Source of the DNA: Micromonospora pisi
GTDB lineage: Bacteria; Actinomycetota; Actinomycetes; Mycobacteriales; Micromonosporaceae
Length of the DNA: 64,000 nt
Assembly: GCF_003633685.1 (NCBI RefSeq)
Contig: NZ_RBKT01000001.1
Location: 4,898,001 to 4,962,000 of the forward strand
Reading direction: 5' to 3'
Part shown: in pieces, positions 57,151-64,000 of the stretch
Layout of the letters: the number at the start of each line of letters is the position of its first letter
Numbering within the stretch: the stretch's first letter is position 1
Made by a program: the position numbers and the translations under genes
Notes under the pieces: model-generated
Database searches by the model: none
What the model was told of the DNA's origin: nothing
Seen by the model: only the letters and a program-made list of their open reading frames with translations

Positions 57151-57555
57151 ATGAGTGCCGATCCGAGCAGCGGGAACGCCGCCCGCACCAACACCGTGCC
57201 CGAGCTGACCGAGCGCCTGCGGGTGTTCGTGGCCGAGCGGGACTGGGAGCAGTTCCACACCGCGAAGAACCTCGCCATGGCCCTCGCCGGGGAGGTGGGC
57301 GAACTGCTCGCCGAGTTGCAGTGGCTCACCCCGGAACAGGCCGCCCGGGTAATGGCGGACCCGGCCGCCGGAGCCCGGGTACGGGCCGAGATCGGCGACG
57401 TGATGACGTACCTGACCCGGCTGGCCGACGTACTCGACATCGACCTGGTCGAGGCGGCGCACGACAAGCTCGACGACTCGGCCCGCCGGTACACGGTCGA
57501 ACGGTCCCGAGGCTCGGTCGCGAAGGTCCCGCCCCATCAACCGTCCGGGTTGTAG
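57151..57555 (+). CDS. MazG-like nucleotide pyrophosphohydrolase
   Basis: A 134-residue all-alpha NTP pyrophosphatase of the MazG/RS21-C6-like group, cleaving (d)NTPs to NMPs and pyrophosphate. The metal motif is visible: GEVGELLAELQWL gives the E-x-x-E pair and EIGDVMTYLTRLAD the second E-x-x-D pair. TAKNLAMAL lines the nucleotide pocket. ATG 57151 is chosen; GTG 57106 is an in-frame alternative. Its partner substrate (dCTP or dUTP pool cleaning) is inferred from the family. It is convergent with the EVE-HNH gene. Confidence 0.87.
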   Translation: MSADPSSGNAARTNTVPELTERLRVFVAERDWEQFHTAKNLAMALAGEVGELLAELQWLTPEQAARVMADPAAGARVRAEIGDVMTYLTRLADVLDIDLVEAAHDKLDDSARRYTVERSRGSVAKVPPHQPSGL

Positions 57556-57574
57556 CCCTCGGTTGATCTTCTGG

Positions 57575-58528
57575 TCAGTGCTTCTTGAAAATCGTATCGA
57601 GATGCCACTCAAGGAAATCTCGATTTGGTCGGTCGTTGGGTCGTTCCGGGACGTGCACGCGTTGCCCCGCGCGAGCGTAGTACTCTTCGCCGTTGCCGAA
57701 TTCGCGGCGAAGCTCAGGGCTGACAAGGAGGCGGTGATCGGGGTCCAGCCCCAGATACCCTCGATCGAACAGGGTGTGAACGTCGGATCGGAGGAGAAGG
57801 CCGTTGTCGATTCGATGTTCTCCTCCGGCTGGCAATGGCCGAATATGCGCGGCTTGCAGAACGGGCAGGATCTTCTCGCCGCTGATCGCGCAGCGTCTAC
57901 CGTAGGCTCCGAGTACGACCGCTTTGAATGACTGCTGGCCGAGCCGACGAGGGGTCAGACGGGGATCCCCGTAGACGGGGCCCGGTCGGTGCCAGGGGGA
58001 GCTGGTGTCGACCTCGACCGTCGCGCCAAGCAAACGCCCAATGAGCACGTCGAAGTACTTTGCCGTGGAGCTGTCGCCAATGTCGTAGCTCTTGCCTTGA
58101 ACAATGTTGGGCTTGAAGTCGGCTGGCGGGTCCACGAACGTACCCGTGGGAAAGAACGCCGTGTCCCTCACGAACACACACCCGATCACTGGATCCTCGT
58201 CCACGCCGATTGGCTCTCGACGGTACCGGCTGACTATGCGTCGCATCTGCTCCAGGCTTGCGACACCGTTCCCTTCCTCGAACAGGTCCCACGCCTCTGA
58301 GATCCGCAACTTGGCGAATCCACTGTAGAAACCCCCGCCTACTATTTGATTCTGCGGGTGATGCGTCTTGAAGAAGAAGGGCTCACCTGGTGTGAGGACC
58401 CGGAACTCCCGCTCCCCGGCCGGGCGCCAGAAGTTGACTTCGTTGAGCACCTGACGGGCAGCGAGAAAGCGGTGCCAGTCGCCATCGGTCACTCCCACGT
58501 ATGCCTTCACGGGGAGATTATGGATCAT
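57575..58528 (-). CDS. EVE-HNH modification-dependent endonuclease
   Basis: A 317-residue nuclease. Residues 8-105 look like an EVE/PUA-like modified-base reader: VGVTDGDWHRFLAARQ, NEVNFWRPAG, FFFKTHHPQNQIVGGGF. Residues 195-275 are an HNH domain: SFKAVVLGAYGRRCAISGEK, AAHIRPLPAGGEHRIDNGLL (H228, N242), then DVHTLFDRGYL with H251. Fusions of this kind are type IV restriction enzymes that cut DNA with 5mC or 5hmC. No methylase is adjacent. The gene uses more A/T-ending codons than its neighbours, suggesting transfer. ATG 58528 has no clear ribosome site. Confidence 0.85.
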   Translation of the reverse strand: MIHNLPVKAYVGVTDGDWHRFLAARQVLNEVNFWRPAGEREFRVLTPGEPFFFKTHHPQNQIVGGGFYSGFAKLRISEAWDLFEEGNGVASLEQMRRIVSRYRREPIGVDEDPVIGCVFVRDTAFFPTGTFVDPPADFKPNIVQGKSYDIGDSSTAKYFDVLIGRLLGATVEVDTSSPWHRPGPVYGDPRLTPRRLGQQSFKAVVLGAYGRRCAISGEKILPVLQAAHIRPLPAGGEHRIDNGLLLRSDVHTLFDRGYLGLDPDHRLLVSPELRREFGNGEEYYARAGQRVHVPERPNDRPNRDFLEWHLDTIFKKH

Positions 58529-58899
58529 GTCGAGGTTGAATCTCCATGGCTGTCACTGGCCGTGATCGCTGGGTCGGGCCTCGACCTTGACGACCACGAC
58601 GATGTCGGCCAGGTTGCCGGCGTCCTCAACACAGTCGCCGCCGTTGCTGCCGCTGTGGGTGTTCCTGTGCCATTGAGTGCCGCTCAGGGAGGCATGTTGA
58701 ACCTCCCAGATGACCGCGCGGATGGGTTACTGGTCCCCCATACGTGCTTTACCCAGGTTTGCCTAATCGTGCGGCTATTCGCGTGGGCACTTTCTGCCAC
58801 TTACCCGAACCGTCCCCCAAAAGTTCGACGGCGGATCAGACTGGACGAGTCGGAGGCGGCGCGAATCGCACCGCCATGGAGCGCCGGAAGGGGTACGCC
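58529..58899. other. Intergenic region upstream of the EVE-HNH gene
   Basis: These 371 bp are less GC-biased than the rest of the window. A plus-strand frame from ATG 58694 (69 codons) has a GGGAGG site but poor codon bias and no family likeness. GGGAGG and CCTCCC (about 58687-58707) form a short stem around that ATG. I see no tRNA. The promoter of the endonuclease should lie at the left end. Confidence 0.45.
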
Positions 58900-59055
58900 A
58901 TGACGACGGTTGCCCAGCGCATCAAGGGATTTCTGAGCGGCCCGCAGGGACGCAAGCTGATGGAGCGTGGACGTCGGCAGGCGAAGAAGCCGAGCACCCA
59001 GCAGAAGCTTCGGCAGTTCGCGGATCGGGTCCGTGGTCGTTCGGGTCGCCGCTGA
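58900..59055 (+). CDS. Small basic protein
   Basis: A 51-residue, strongly basic protein (TTVAQRIKGFLSGPQG, then KLMERGRRQAKKPSTQQK and a RGRSGRR end). The two predicted helices have Lys/Arg on one face, so it may bind nucleic acid, but I know no family function. ATG 58900 has GGAAGGGG seven bases upstream. Its normal, GC-ending codons differ from the endonuclease upstream. ATG 58876 could add eight residues. Confidence 0.65.
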   Translation: MTTVAQRIKGFLSGPQGRKLMERGRRQAKKPSTQQKLRQFADRVRGRSGRR

Positions 59056-59161
59056 GAGCACCTCAGCCGCGAGAATCCGGCGGTGGCGGACAACGCTCCC
59101 AGCCGGATGACGGGTGAACCGGGGACGGGCGGATGAGGGTCACGAGGTTAGGGGGACGGGG

Positions 59162-59551
59162 ATGTCTGCTTCCAATCCGGCGATGGCTGGTCGCGGTGAC
59201 TACGCGCAAAGCCGTGGTGAACGCGGTTCGGCGAAGACGAGCGCGGCCGCAACCTTTGCGCTCGTGTTCGGTGTGGCTGCCCTGATCAGTTCGTTGACAG
59301 TGATTCTGTCGGTCGTCGGACTGATCCTCGGCATCATCGGCGTGATCGTCGGCATAGCCGGGATGAAGATGGCTCGCCGGCCGGGCGTAACCGGTCGAAG
59401 CATTTCCATTGCCGGTTTGGTGCTGAGTGCGCTGGCAGTCCTGGTCGCGATCGCCTTCGCCGCCGGGGTCACCACGTTCTTGAACGACAGAGCTGCGGTG
59501 GATCGCCTCCAGCAGGAGGTTGAGGATCTGCGCAACGAACTGCCCACCTAA
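59162..59551 (+). CDS. DUF4190-like small membrane protein
   Basis: A 129-residue inner-membrane protein. After a 25-residue polar N terminus comes a long helical hairpin (AATFALVFGVAALISSLTVI, then a VVGLILGIIGVIVGIAGM stretch). A basic loop ARRPGVTGRS and another helix (ISIAGLVLSALAVLVAIAFA) follow, and the C terminus is a short coiled coil (DRLQQEVEDLRNEL). The pattern of repeated small-residue helices with a GRSISIAGLVLS segment fits DUF4190. Function is unknown. ATG 59162 has an AGGGGGACGGGG lead. Confidence 0.75.
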   Translation: MSASNPAMAGRGDYAQSRGERGSAKTSAAATFALVFGVAALISSLTVILSVVGLILGIIGVIVGIAGMKMARRPGVTGRSISIAGLVLSALAVLVAIAFAAGVTTFLNDRAAVDRLQQEVEDLRNELPT

Positions 59552-59612
59552 GCCCCGTACACGGCGGGTCTCCTGCTGTGGCGGTGGGAGGTCGCGTCCG
59601 GCAGCGCGTCTA

Positions 59613-60848
59613 GTGCTTTGACCACCAACGTTCGCGGGGTTGGTTAGGCGGCTTTCGTGGTCGGGTGGCCCCAGCGGTGTTGGCGTTCGCTGCGGACGCG
59701 TGCGCGTTCGCGGCGTTGGGCGGCGAGGACGTCGGGGTGGCGGGCGTTGGCGTTGCGCCAGCTCAGGTATTGGTGCAGGTGGTGGCGCAGCGCGATGTGG
59801 TTTTGGTGGTCGGATCCGGCGATCACGAACGTTCGTAGCGGCCCGAAGTGGGCTTCGATCGGGTTGGCCCAGGATGCGTAGGTCGGGGTGAAGCACAACT
59901 CGACCTTGTTGCGGGTGGCCCAGGCTCGGATCTTGTGGCCTTTGTGCGCGGACAGGTTGTCGAGGATGACGTAGATCGGTGCGCCATCCGGTCTGGCGGC
60001 GCGGATCGACCTGAGCGCGGACAGGGTGTTGGCCGCGGACTTCCGTTCGCGCACGGCGCCCCACATGGTGTCGTCACCGATGGAGTAGCAGCCGTGGAAC
60101 TGCCGGACGCCGTGCAGCTTGTGATAGTTCGCCGGTAGCCGGTGAGGGTGGTTCTTGGGATGCCAGTCGGAGCCTGCCTGCGGGCGGATCGTCAACGGCC
60201 CGAACTCGTCGAATGCGAAGCAGCGCTGCGGGAAGTTTTCCATGATGTGTTCGATGCGGGCGAGTTTCGCCTCTCGGTGCGGGTCGTTCGACTCTTTCCA
60301 GGTCTTCGTCCGTTGGAAGGTGATCTCGTGTTTGCGTAGGAGCTGCCGCAGCCGCTCACGGCCGATCTGCACCCTCCGCTCGGGGTTGTCGGCGAGGTAG
60401 TCGGCGAGTTTCCGGATGCTCCAGCGGGTGAACGGTTGCCGCAGCGCGGTCGGGCGGGTGTTGGCCGTCGCGACGATGAACTGCTCGTCGGTCTCATTGA
60501 TCCGGCGGGGACGGCCACCCGCCCACTGAGGGTCCAGGCTGGGCATGCCCATCTGGTTGAACCGGTGGATGACCTGCCGGACGGAGTCCTCGTCGGCCTG
60601 GACCAGGCGGGCGATCACCGGCACGCTGTTGCCGCCGGCCGAGGCCAGTACGACCAGCGCCCTGCGTAGCCGGACCGTTGACCCGGTCCCGCGACGGACC
60701 AGGCGTTGCAGCTTCTGGCCTTCTTGATCACTTAATCGGCGTACTCGAACAGGTTCTGCCACCCCGACAGCCTTGACCCACACCGGGTCCGCGCCACGGA
60801 CCCGCCCGGCGTGTCACCCAACCCGGCCAACGTTGGTGGTCACGGCAC
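59613..60848. mobile_element. Complete IS630-family insertion sequence (1236 bp)
   Basis: The element begins GTGCTTTGACCACCAACGTT and its right end, read inward, is GTGCCGTGACCACCAACGTT; about 28 of the first 33 bases agree. It is flanked by TA on both sides (59611-59612 and 60849-60850), the target duplication typical of IS630/Tc1-mariner elements. One intact transposase gene fills it on the minus strand, so it may still be mobile. The right-hand TA is part of the stop codon of the caspase-like gene. Confidence 0.9.
59644..60783 (-). CDS. IS630-family DDE transposase
   Basis: A 379-residue transposase. The N-terminal 100 residues hold helix-turn-helix DNA-binding domains (SVPVIARLVQADEDSVRQVI, then a second with RKLADYLADN). 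The RNase H-like catalytic core shows D192 in CFAFDEFGPL, D275 in VILDNLSAHKG and E310 in SWANPIEAHFG. Frame and length are complete, so it is probably functional. The start may be GTG 60783 or slightly downstream. It recognises the element's terminal inverted repeats and inserts at TA. Confidence 0.92.
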   Translation of the reverse strand: MWVKAVGVAEPVRVRRLSDQEGQKLQRLVRRGTGSTVRLRRALVVLASAGGNSVPVIARLVQADEDSVRQVIHRFNQMGMPSLDPQWAGGRPRRINETDEQFIVATANTRPTALRQPFTRWSIRKLADYLADNPERRVQIGRERLRQLLRKHEITFQRTKTWKESNDPHREAKLARIEHIMENFPQRCFAFDEFGPLTIRPQAGSDWHPKNHPHRLPANYHKLHGVRQFHGCYSIGDDTMWGAVRERKSAANTLSALRSIRAARPDGAPIYVILDNLSAHKGHKIRAWATRNKVELCFTPTYASWANPIEAHFGPLRTFVIAGSDHQNHIALRHHLHQYLSWRNANARHPDVLAAQRRERARVRSERQHRWGHPTTKAA

Positions 60849-61474
60849 TAGGCGAGGACCTTCTGCGCCCACCTGCTCGGCTTGAGGGTCATCACTCGAA
60901 ACGGGCAGCTCTGGTCGGTCAGCAGGGTGTACGCCTTGATCGCCCGTTCGGCGGCATCCTGCGCCTGCTCGGCGCGGGTCATGCCCTTGCCACGGTTGCG
61001 GAAGAGCGCGCCGTAGAAGGCCGCGCAGAAGACGCCGCTTTCGTGCCAACCGATGATGGACGAGGTGCCGATGTACGTCACCTCGCCCTGAAGGCAGTCC
61101 CGTACCGCCTTCTGCCAGACACCTGTGCCGGTCTTGCAGCCGTCGGCGAGAATCGCCCCGGTTGAGATGCCCTTGCCCTGCTCGGCGGCGATCTCGCCCA
61201 GATGCTCAAGGGAAATGTTGGTCTTCTCGTCCGTGCTGGTGAACGTCGGCGTGATGCTGTGGTCGCCATGAGCCATGACGTGCAGTACGTCGCACGATGC
61301 GGTGAATGCTGTCAGCACCGTGTTCGGATCGCGGGACCGGACGAAGTCGATGTCGACGATCGGCTCGTCGTAGCCGGCGTTGAAGTTCTGCAGCGTGCCC
61401 TGCACGAACGTCATCGCCGCGTCGAATGATGAATCCAGGCCGATATCGAGCAGGCTTACCCGTCTGGGCCTCAC
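60848..61474 (-). CDS. Caspase/CHAT-like protease-fold protein
   Basis: A 208-residue protein. The N-terminal strand RRVSLLDIGLDSSF is followed by CDVLHVMAHGDHS, with H69-G in the position of the caspase catalytic dyad, and GAILADGCKTGTGVW, with C113 after a hydrophobic strand. The order and spacing (strand-H-G, about 43 residues, strand-C) fit clan CD, CHAT/caspase-like domains. No other domain is fused. GTG 61474 has GGGGAGG ten bases upstream. The stop TAG overlaps the TA of the IS630 junction. A substrate or partner is not visible next to it; a defence or cell-death role is inferred only. Confidence 0.65.
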   Translation of the reverse strand: MRPRRVSLLDIGLDSSFDAAMTFVQGTLQNFNAGYDEPIVDIDFVRSRDPNTVLTAFTASCDVLHVMAHGDHSITPTFTSTDEKTNISLEHLGEIAAEQGKGISTGAILADGCKTGTGVWQKAVRDCLQGEVTYIGTSSIIGWHESGVFCAAFYGALFRNRGKGMTRAEQAQDAAERAIKAYTLLTDQSCPFRVMTLKPSRWAQKVLA

Positions 61475-61680
61475 CGGTGTCGTCCTCCCCAGGTCGCAAC
61501 CTCCGTGAGCGTAGAGGCCCCTTCCCGGCTTGTGAACCCCGTTCGTGGATCAACGTCGGCGGGTCACCACCCGTCGGCGAAGTGGTCGGTGAGGCGGGGG
61601 CGTTGACCCCGGAGACGAAGGCGGACCCGACAGGCGGAGGCCGTCCCAGCTGGCTTGATCACGCCGGGCTGTGGCGACTG

Positions 61681-61700
61681 ACTGCCCCTATAGGGGCAGT
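61681..61700. promoter_or_regulatory. Perfect 20-bp palindrome
   Basis: ACTGCCCCTATAGGGGCAGT equals its own reverse complement. It lacks a loop, so it suits a dimeric protein-binding site better than a terminator. It is about 205 bp upstream of the divergently placed caspase-like start and 283 bp upstream of the LLM gene. Confidence 0.6.
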
Positions 61701-61779
61701 AGAAGACCACAGCGAGAGGGGTTCGTCGGGAGCGGGTACGGCTGCGACAGCTGAGTCCGCCCGTACCCCTTCTGCTCTT

Positions 61780-61808
61780 GGCGGGCCTGGCATGCGTCCA
61801 GGCCCGCC
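61780..61808. terminator. 11-bp stem, 7-base loop hairpin
   Basis: GGCGGGCCTGG (61780-61790) pairs perfectly with CCAGGCCCGCC (61798-61808) around CATGCGT. No gene ends nearby in either direction, so it may terminate an unannotated transcript or belong to a structured RNA. Confidence 0.5.
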
Positions 61809-61982
61809 TCCCGGCAAACTCGCCCCGCTGTGGGCGGCATGTTGGCCGGGGCGGGGGCACGCCGGACCGGTAACCACTACCGCCACAAATCTCTACCGGT
61901 TCCTCGGGTGTGGTTTCGTCGGTATCGGGTAGATCCGACACCGATGAGCTGATCTGCGTACGGAAGGCGGGAGGGATCCGCG

Positions 61983-62945
61983 ATGGTGTCAGTGGGTTAC
62001 ACGTTGCTCTGTGAGCAGGCCGGTCCGGTTGACCTGATCGATCACGGGATCCGGGCCGAGGCCGCCGGTTTCGACCACCTGCTGATCTCCGACCACTACA
62101 ACCCGTGGGTGGAGCAGCAGGGGCACAGCCCGAACGCCTGGCCGGTGCTCGGCGCGGTCGCCCACGCGACCTCCCGGATCGAGCTGATGACGTACCTGAC
62201 CTCCCCGATCCGCCGCTACCACCCGGCGATGGTGGCGCAGCAGGCGTCGACGGTCGGGGTGCTCTCCAACGGCCGGTTCACCCTCGGCCTCGGCGCCGGG
62301 GAGAACCTGAACGAGCATGTGGTCGGGGCGTGGCCGCACGTGACCCAGCGGCACGAGATGTTCGAGGAGGCGGTGCAGATCATCCGGCCGCTGCTCGACG
62401 GCGAGAAGCTCGTCTACTCCGGCAACCACTACGAGGTGCCGGAGGCGTACGTCTGGGACCGGCCGGACGTACCGGTGAAGTTCGCGATGGCCGCGTCCGG
62501 GCCCCGTTCCTGCGAACTGGCCGGGCAGTACGCCGACGGACTCATCGCCGTCCAGCCGGAGCCACGCCTGCTGGAGATGTTCGACCGGGCCGGTGGCACG
62601 GGCAAACCACGGTACGGGCAGGTGGCGATCTGTTACGGGCCGGACGAGGCGGAGTGCCGCCGCACCGTGTACGACCAGTGGCGATGGTTCGGCCTGGGCT
62701 GGAAGGTCATGGCCGAGTTGCCGGAGCCGGTGAGTTTCGCCGCCGCCACCCAGTTCGTCCGCGAGGAGGACGTGGCCAGTTCGGTTCCGTGCGGGCCGGA
62801 CGTCGAGGCACACGTGGCAGCGTTCCAGCGCTTCGTCGACGCCGGGTTCACCCATGTCGGCCTCGTCCAGGTCGGCGGCCCGAGCCAGGTGATGTTCCTC
62901 GACTGGGCGCGCGACGTGCTCCTGCCCCGCCTGCGCGAGCTGTAG
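61983..62945 (+). CDS. F420-dependent LLM-class oxidoreductase (TIGR03557-like)
   Basis: A 320-residue TIM-barrel flavin/F420-type enzyme. VSVGYTLLCEQAGPVDLI, FDHLLISDHYNPW, and TLGLGAGENLNEHVVGAWP (the deazaflavin phosphate loop) identify the F420 branch, close to glucose-6-phosphate dehydrogenase-type FGD proteins. AAATQFVREEDVASSVPCGP is the late family segment. The oxidised substrate is unknown. ATG 61983 has GGGAGGG upstream. The stop lies in the first copy of a 17-bp tandem duplication. Confidence 0.88.
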   Translation: MVSVGYTLLCEQAGPVDLIDHGIRAEAAGFDHLLISDHYNPWVEQQGHSPNAWPVLGAVAHATSRIELMTYLTSPIRRYHPAMVAQQASTVGVLSNGRFTLGLGAGENLNEHVVGAWPHVTQRHEMFEEAVQIIRPLLDGEKLVYSGNHYEVPEAYVWDRPDVPVKFAMAASGPRSCELAGQYADGLIAVQPEPRLLEMFDRAGGTGKPRYGQVAICYGPDEAECRRTVYDQWRWFGLGWKVMAELPEPVSFAAATQFVREEDVASSVPCGPDVEAHVAAFQRFVDAGFTHVGLVQVGGPSQVMFLDWARDVLLPRLREL

Positions 62946-62970
62946 CCAGCTTCGAGCTGTAGTCAGCTTC
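62937..62970. repeat. 17-bp tandem duplication across the LLM gene stop
   Basis: GAGCTGTAGCCAGCTTC (62937-62953) is followed at once by GAGCTGTAGTCAGCTTC (62954-62970), with one mismatch. The first copy contains the last codons and TAG stop of the oxidoreductase; the second makes a pseudo-stop context before the convergent VOC gene. Confidence 0.85.
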
Positions 62971-63394
62971 AACCGGAAAGCGTGGACGCCTTGCGGGGCG
63001 CGCCCCGGTAGGTGCCGAACGACCAGCGGTTTCCCTCCGGGTCCGCCACGATGAAGTCGCGTGAGCCGTAGTCGGTGTCGGCCAACTCCCGTAGCACCTT
63101 CGCGCCGGCGCCGACCGCCCGAGCGTAGAGCGCGTCCGGGTCGTCGGTGACAACGTACGCGCCGAACGTGCCCGGCTGGCGTGACCAGGCGTCGTCGGGG
63201 TCGTCCTTCGCGCTGCCGAGCATGATCCCGCCGCCGAGCGGCCAGGCGAGTTCGGCGTGTTCGACCCGGTCATTGGTGGCGTAGACGGCGGTCTCCTCGA
63301 AGCCGAAGGCGGTCACCAGGAACTGGATCAGCCCGAGCGCGTCTCGGGCGGGGACGCTGGGCCAGACCTGCGGCGGTGGCGCTTCATCAGTCAT
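62969..63394 (-). CDS. VOC-family (glyoxalase-like) protein
   Basis: A 141-residue vicinal-oxygen-chelate protein made of two beta-alpha-beta-beta-beta units. Marks are VWPSVPARDALGLIQFLVTAFGF, HAELAWPLGGGIMLGSA, and the C-terminal DYGSRDFIVADPEGNRWSFGTY. The group covers glyoxalases, dioxygenases and bleomycin-binding proteins; a PhnB/3-demethylubiquinone-like member is likely but its substrate is not evident. ATG 63394 overlaps the stop of the AraC gene by four bases, so the pair is translationally coupled. Confidence 0.87.
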   Translation of the reverse strand: MTDEAPPPQVWPSVPARDALGLIQFLVTAFGFEETAVYATNDRVEHAELAWPLGGGIMLGSAKDDPDDAWSRQPGTFGAYVVTDDPDALYARAVGAGAKVLRELADTDYGSRDFIVADPEGNRWSFGTYRGAPRKASTLSG

Positions 63395-64000
63395 GGCTCG
63401 CAGTCTTCCCCGTCCCAGGCGTCGATGACTTGGACGTTTCGGAACTCCTCCGTCAGCCACCGGCTCGCCGAGCAGCCGGCGAACTCGCGGAACTCCCGGG
63501 CCAGGTGGGCCTGGTCGTAGTAGCCGCAGGTGGTCGCGAGGTCGGCCAGCGTCGGCGGCTGCCCGCTGGCAGCCTGGCGTTGCAACAGCCGACGGGTACG
63601 GTCGAAGCGGACCACCCGCGCGGCGCCTTTCGGGCTGAGCCCGGTTTCGGTGCGGAACTGTTGGCTCAGGTGCCGACCGCTCCAGCCGACCTCGCGCGCC
63701 AGTTCTTTCACCGGTACGGTCCCGCCGCTGGCACGAAGTCGCCGCCAGGCCCAGGCCACCTCGTCGCGCGGCCCGTTCGCGATCCCGGGCGGCCCGTTCG
63801 CGATCTCCAGCCGTCGGGTCAGCAGGACGTTCAGGGTCGTGAACCGCTCGGCCCAGCTCACCCCGGCGAGCAGCCGTTCGCGCAGCTCCCGGGCGAACGG
63901 TCCGAGCACCTCTCGGCCGTCGAGGTCGACGTGGACGAGTTCTCCGGCGGGCAGCCCGAGCAGTGCCCGCGCACCGAGCGGTGACAGGGCCAGTTGCACG
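63391..64000 (-). CDS. AraC-family transcriptional regulator, 5' end missing
   Basis: The C-terminal 203 residues of an AraC-type regulator that runs off the right edge, so its start is not visible. The visible part begins QLALSPLGARALLGLPAGEL, the end of the DUF6597-like N-terminal domain. It then has the two helix-turn-helix units: VPVKELAREVGWSGRHLSQQF and TLADLATTCGYYDQAHLARE with REFAGCSASRW. It is upstream of and overlapping the VOC gene, as is common for AraC-glyoxalase pairs; it probably controls that operon. Confidence 0.87.
   Translation of the reverse strand, partial: VQLALSPLGARALLGLPAGELVHVDLDGREVLGPFARELRERLLAGVSWAERFTTLNVLLTRRLEIANGPPGIANGPRDEVAWAWRRLRASGGTVPVKELAREVGWSGRHLSQQFRTETGLSPKGAARVVRFDRTRRLLQRQAASGQPPTLADLATTCGYYDQAHLAREFREFAGCSASRWLTEEFRNVQVIDAWDGEDCEP

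Larger units (their letters stand above)
61475..61982. other. Structured non-coding region
   Basis: The 508 bp between the caspase-like gene and the LLM oxidoreductase hold several inverted repeats. One is a perfect 20-bp palindrome at 61681-61700; another is an 11-bp stem at 61780-61790 with 61798-61808. GGGTACGG/CCGTACCC also pair around 61736-61768. A minus-strand frame from GTG 61941 (125 codons) has an acidic start (SDLPDTDETTPEEPVEI) but no ribosome site and a shadow-like remainder. I do not recognise an RNA family. Confidence 0.5.

Noticed and set aside
58346-58903. Plus-strand 185-codon frame, or its part from ATG 58694
   Set aside because: It is partly antisense to the EVE-HNH gene, with poor codon bias and no recognisable family, despite a GGGAGG site at 58694.
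61564-61941. Minus-strand 125-codon frame with an acidic, protein-like start (SDLPDTDETTPEEPVEI)
   Set aside because: It has no ribosome site, no codon bias after residue 20, and overlaps three inverted repeats; it might be a small peptide gene but evidence is too thin.

Overview
The window is dense, very GC-rich DNA with many GTG starts and strong third-position GC bias, typical of a filamentous actinomycete. Family Micromonosporaceae is the best guess. The evidence is a Streptomyces/Micromonospora-type SepH, mycothiol- and F420-dependent enzymes, futalosine menaquinone genes, an AftA-like wall arabinosyltransferase and a spore-wall-type glycopolymer locus. The assignment is inferred from gene content and style; no marker RNA gene lies here, and I saw no tRNA, rRNA or CRISPR array.

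Region 1 (1-16 kb) is core chromosome: a helicase-domain protein cut by the left edge, a HAD phosphatase, a cold-shock protein, mqnD-mqnB-MFS (menaquinone via futalosine), DUF3027, DUF2530, a purine permease, a MarR regulator with an MFS exporter, a mycothiol-dependent enzyme, thpR, sepH, serC and a second citrate synthase. From memory, the order resembles Mycobacterium tuberculosis around Rv0862c-Rv0896. Region 2 (16-22 kb) holds pdxH-MFS, an aldose epimerase, a nitroreductase, a small ParB-like protein coupled to an acyl-CoA dehydrogenase, and a DUF4230 membrane protein.

Region 3 (22.5-42 kb) is mainly cell-envelope polymer synthesis. It has a polyprenol-phosphate-type GT2, an AftA-like enzyme, a two-gene polymer ABC exporter (TagG/TagH type), a fused CDP-alcohol phosphotransferase (DUF5941), a GT2-TagF fusion, three further large GT2 proteins and a sugar-importer-type ATPase. 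The run from 28.0 to 36.2 kb is tightly coupled (overlapping stops and starts) and ends in a perfect 27-bp hairpin. sdaA and pspC interrupt the locus. Region 4 (42-48 kb) carries a membrane protein, a thioesterase, a beta-phosphoglucomutase/GH65 phosphorylase pair and a secreted coiled-coil wall hydrolase. The hydrolase gene is preceded by a clear c-di-AMP (ydaO-type) riboswitch.

Region 5 (48.5-53.8 kb) is a compact exopolysaccharide island: two glycosyltransferases, a Wzy/O-antigen-ligase-like polymerase and a MurJ-like flippase, closed by a 20-bp hairpin. Region 6 (54-57.5 kb) has ordinary genes (hydrolase, NADP-binding reductase, AI-2E-type transporter, MazG-like). Region 7 (57.5-62 kb) is the most accessory part: an EVE-HNH modification-dependent endonuclease with unusual codon use, two small proteins, a complete IS630 element inserted exactly in the stop codon of an orphan caspase/CHAT-like gene, and a structured non-coding stretch. 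Region 8 (62-64 kb) holds an F420-dependent oxidoreductase, a VOC protein and an AraC regulator cut by the right edge.
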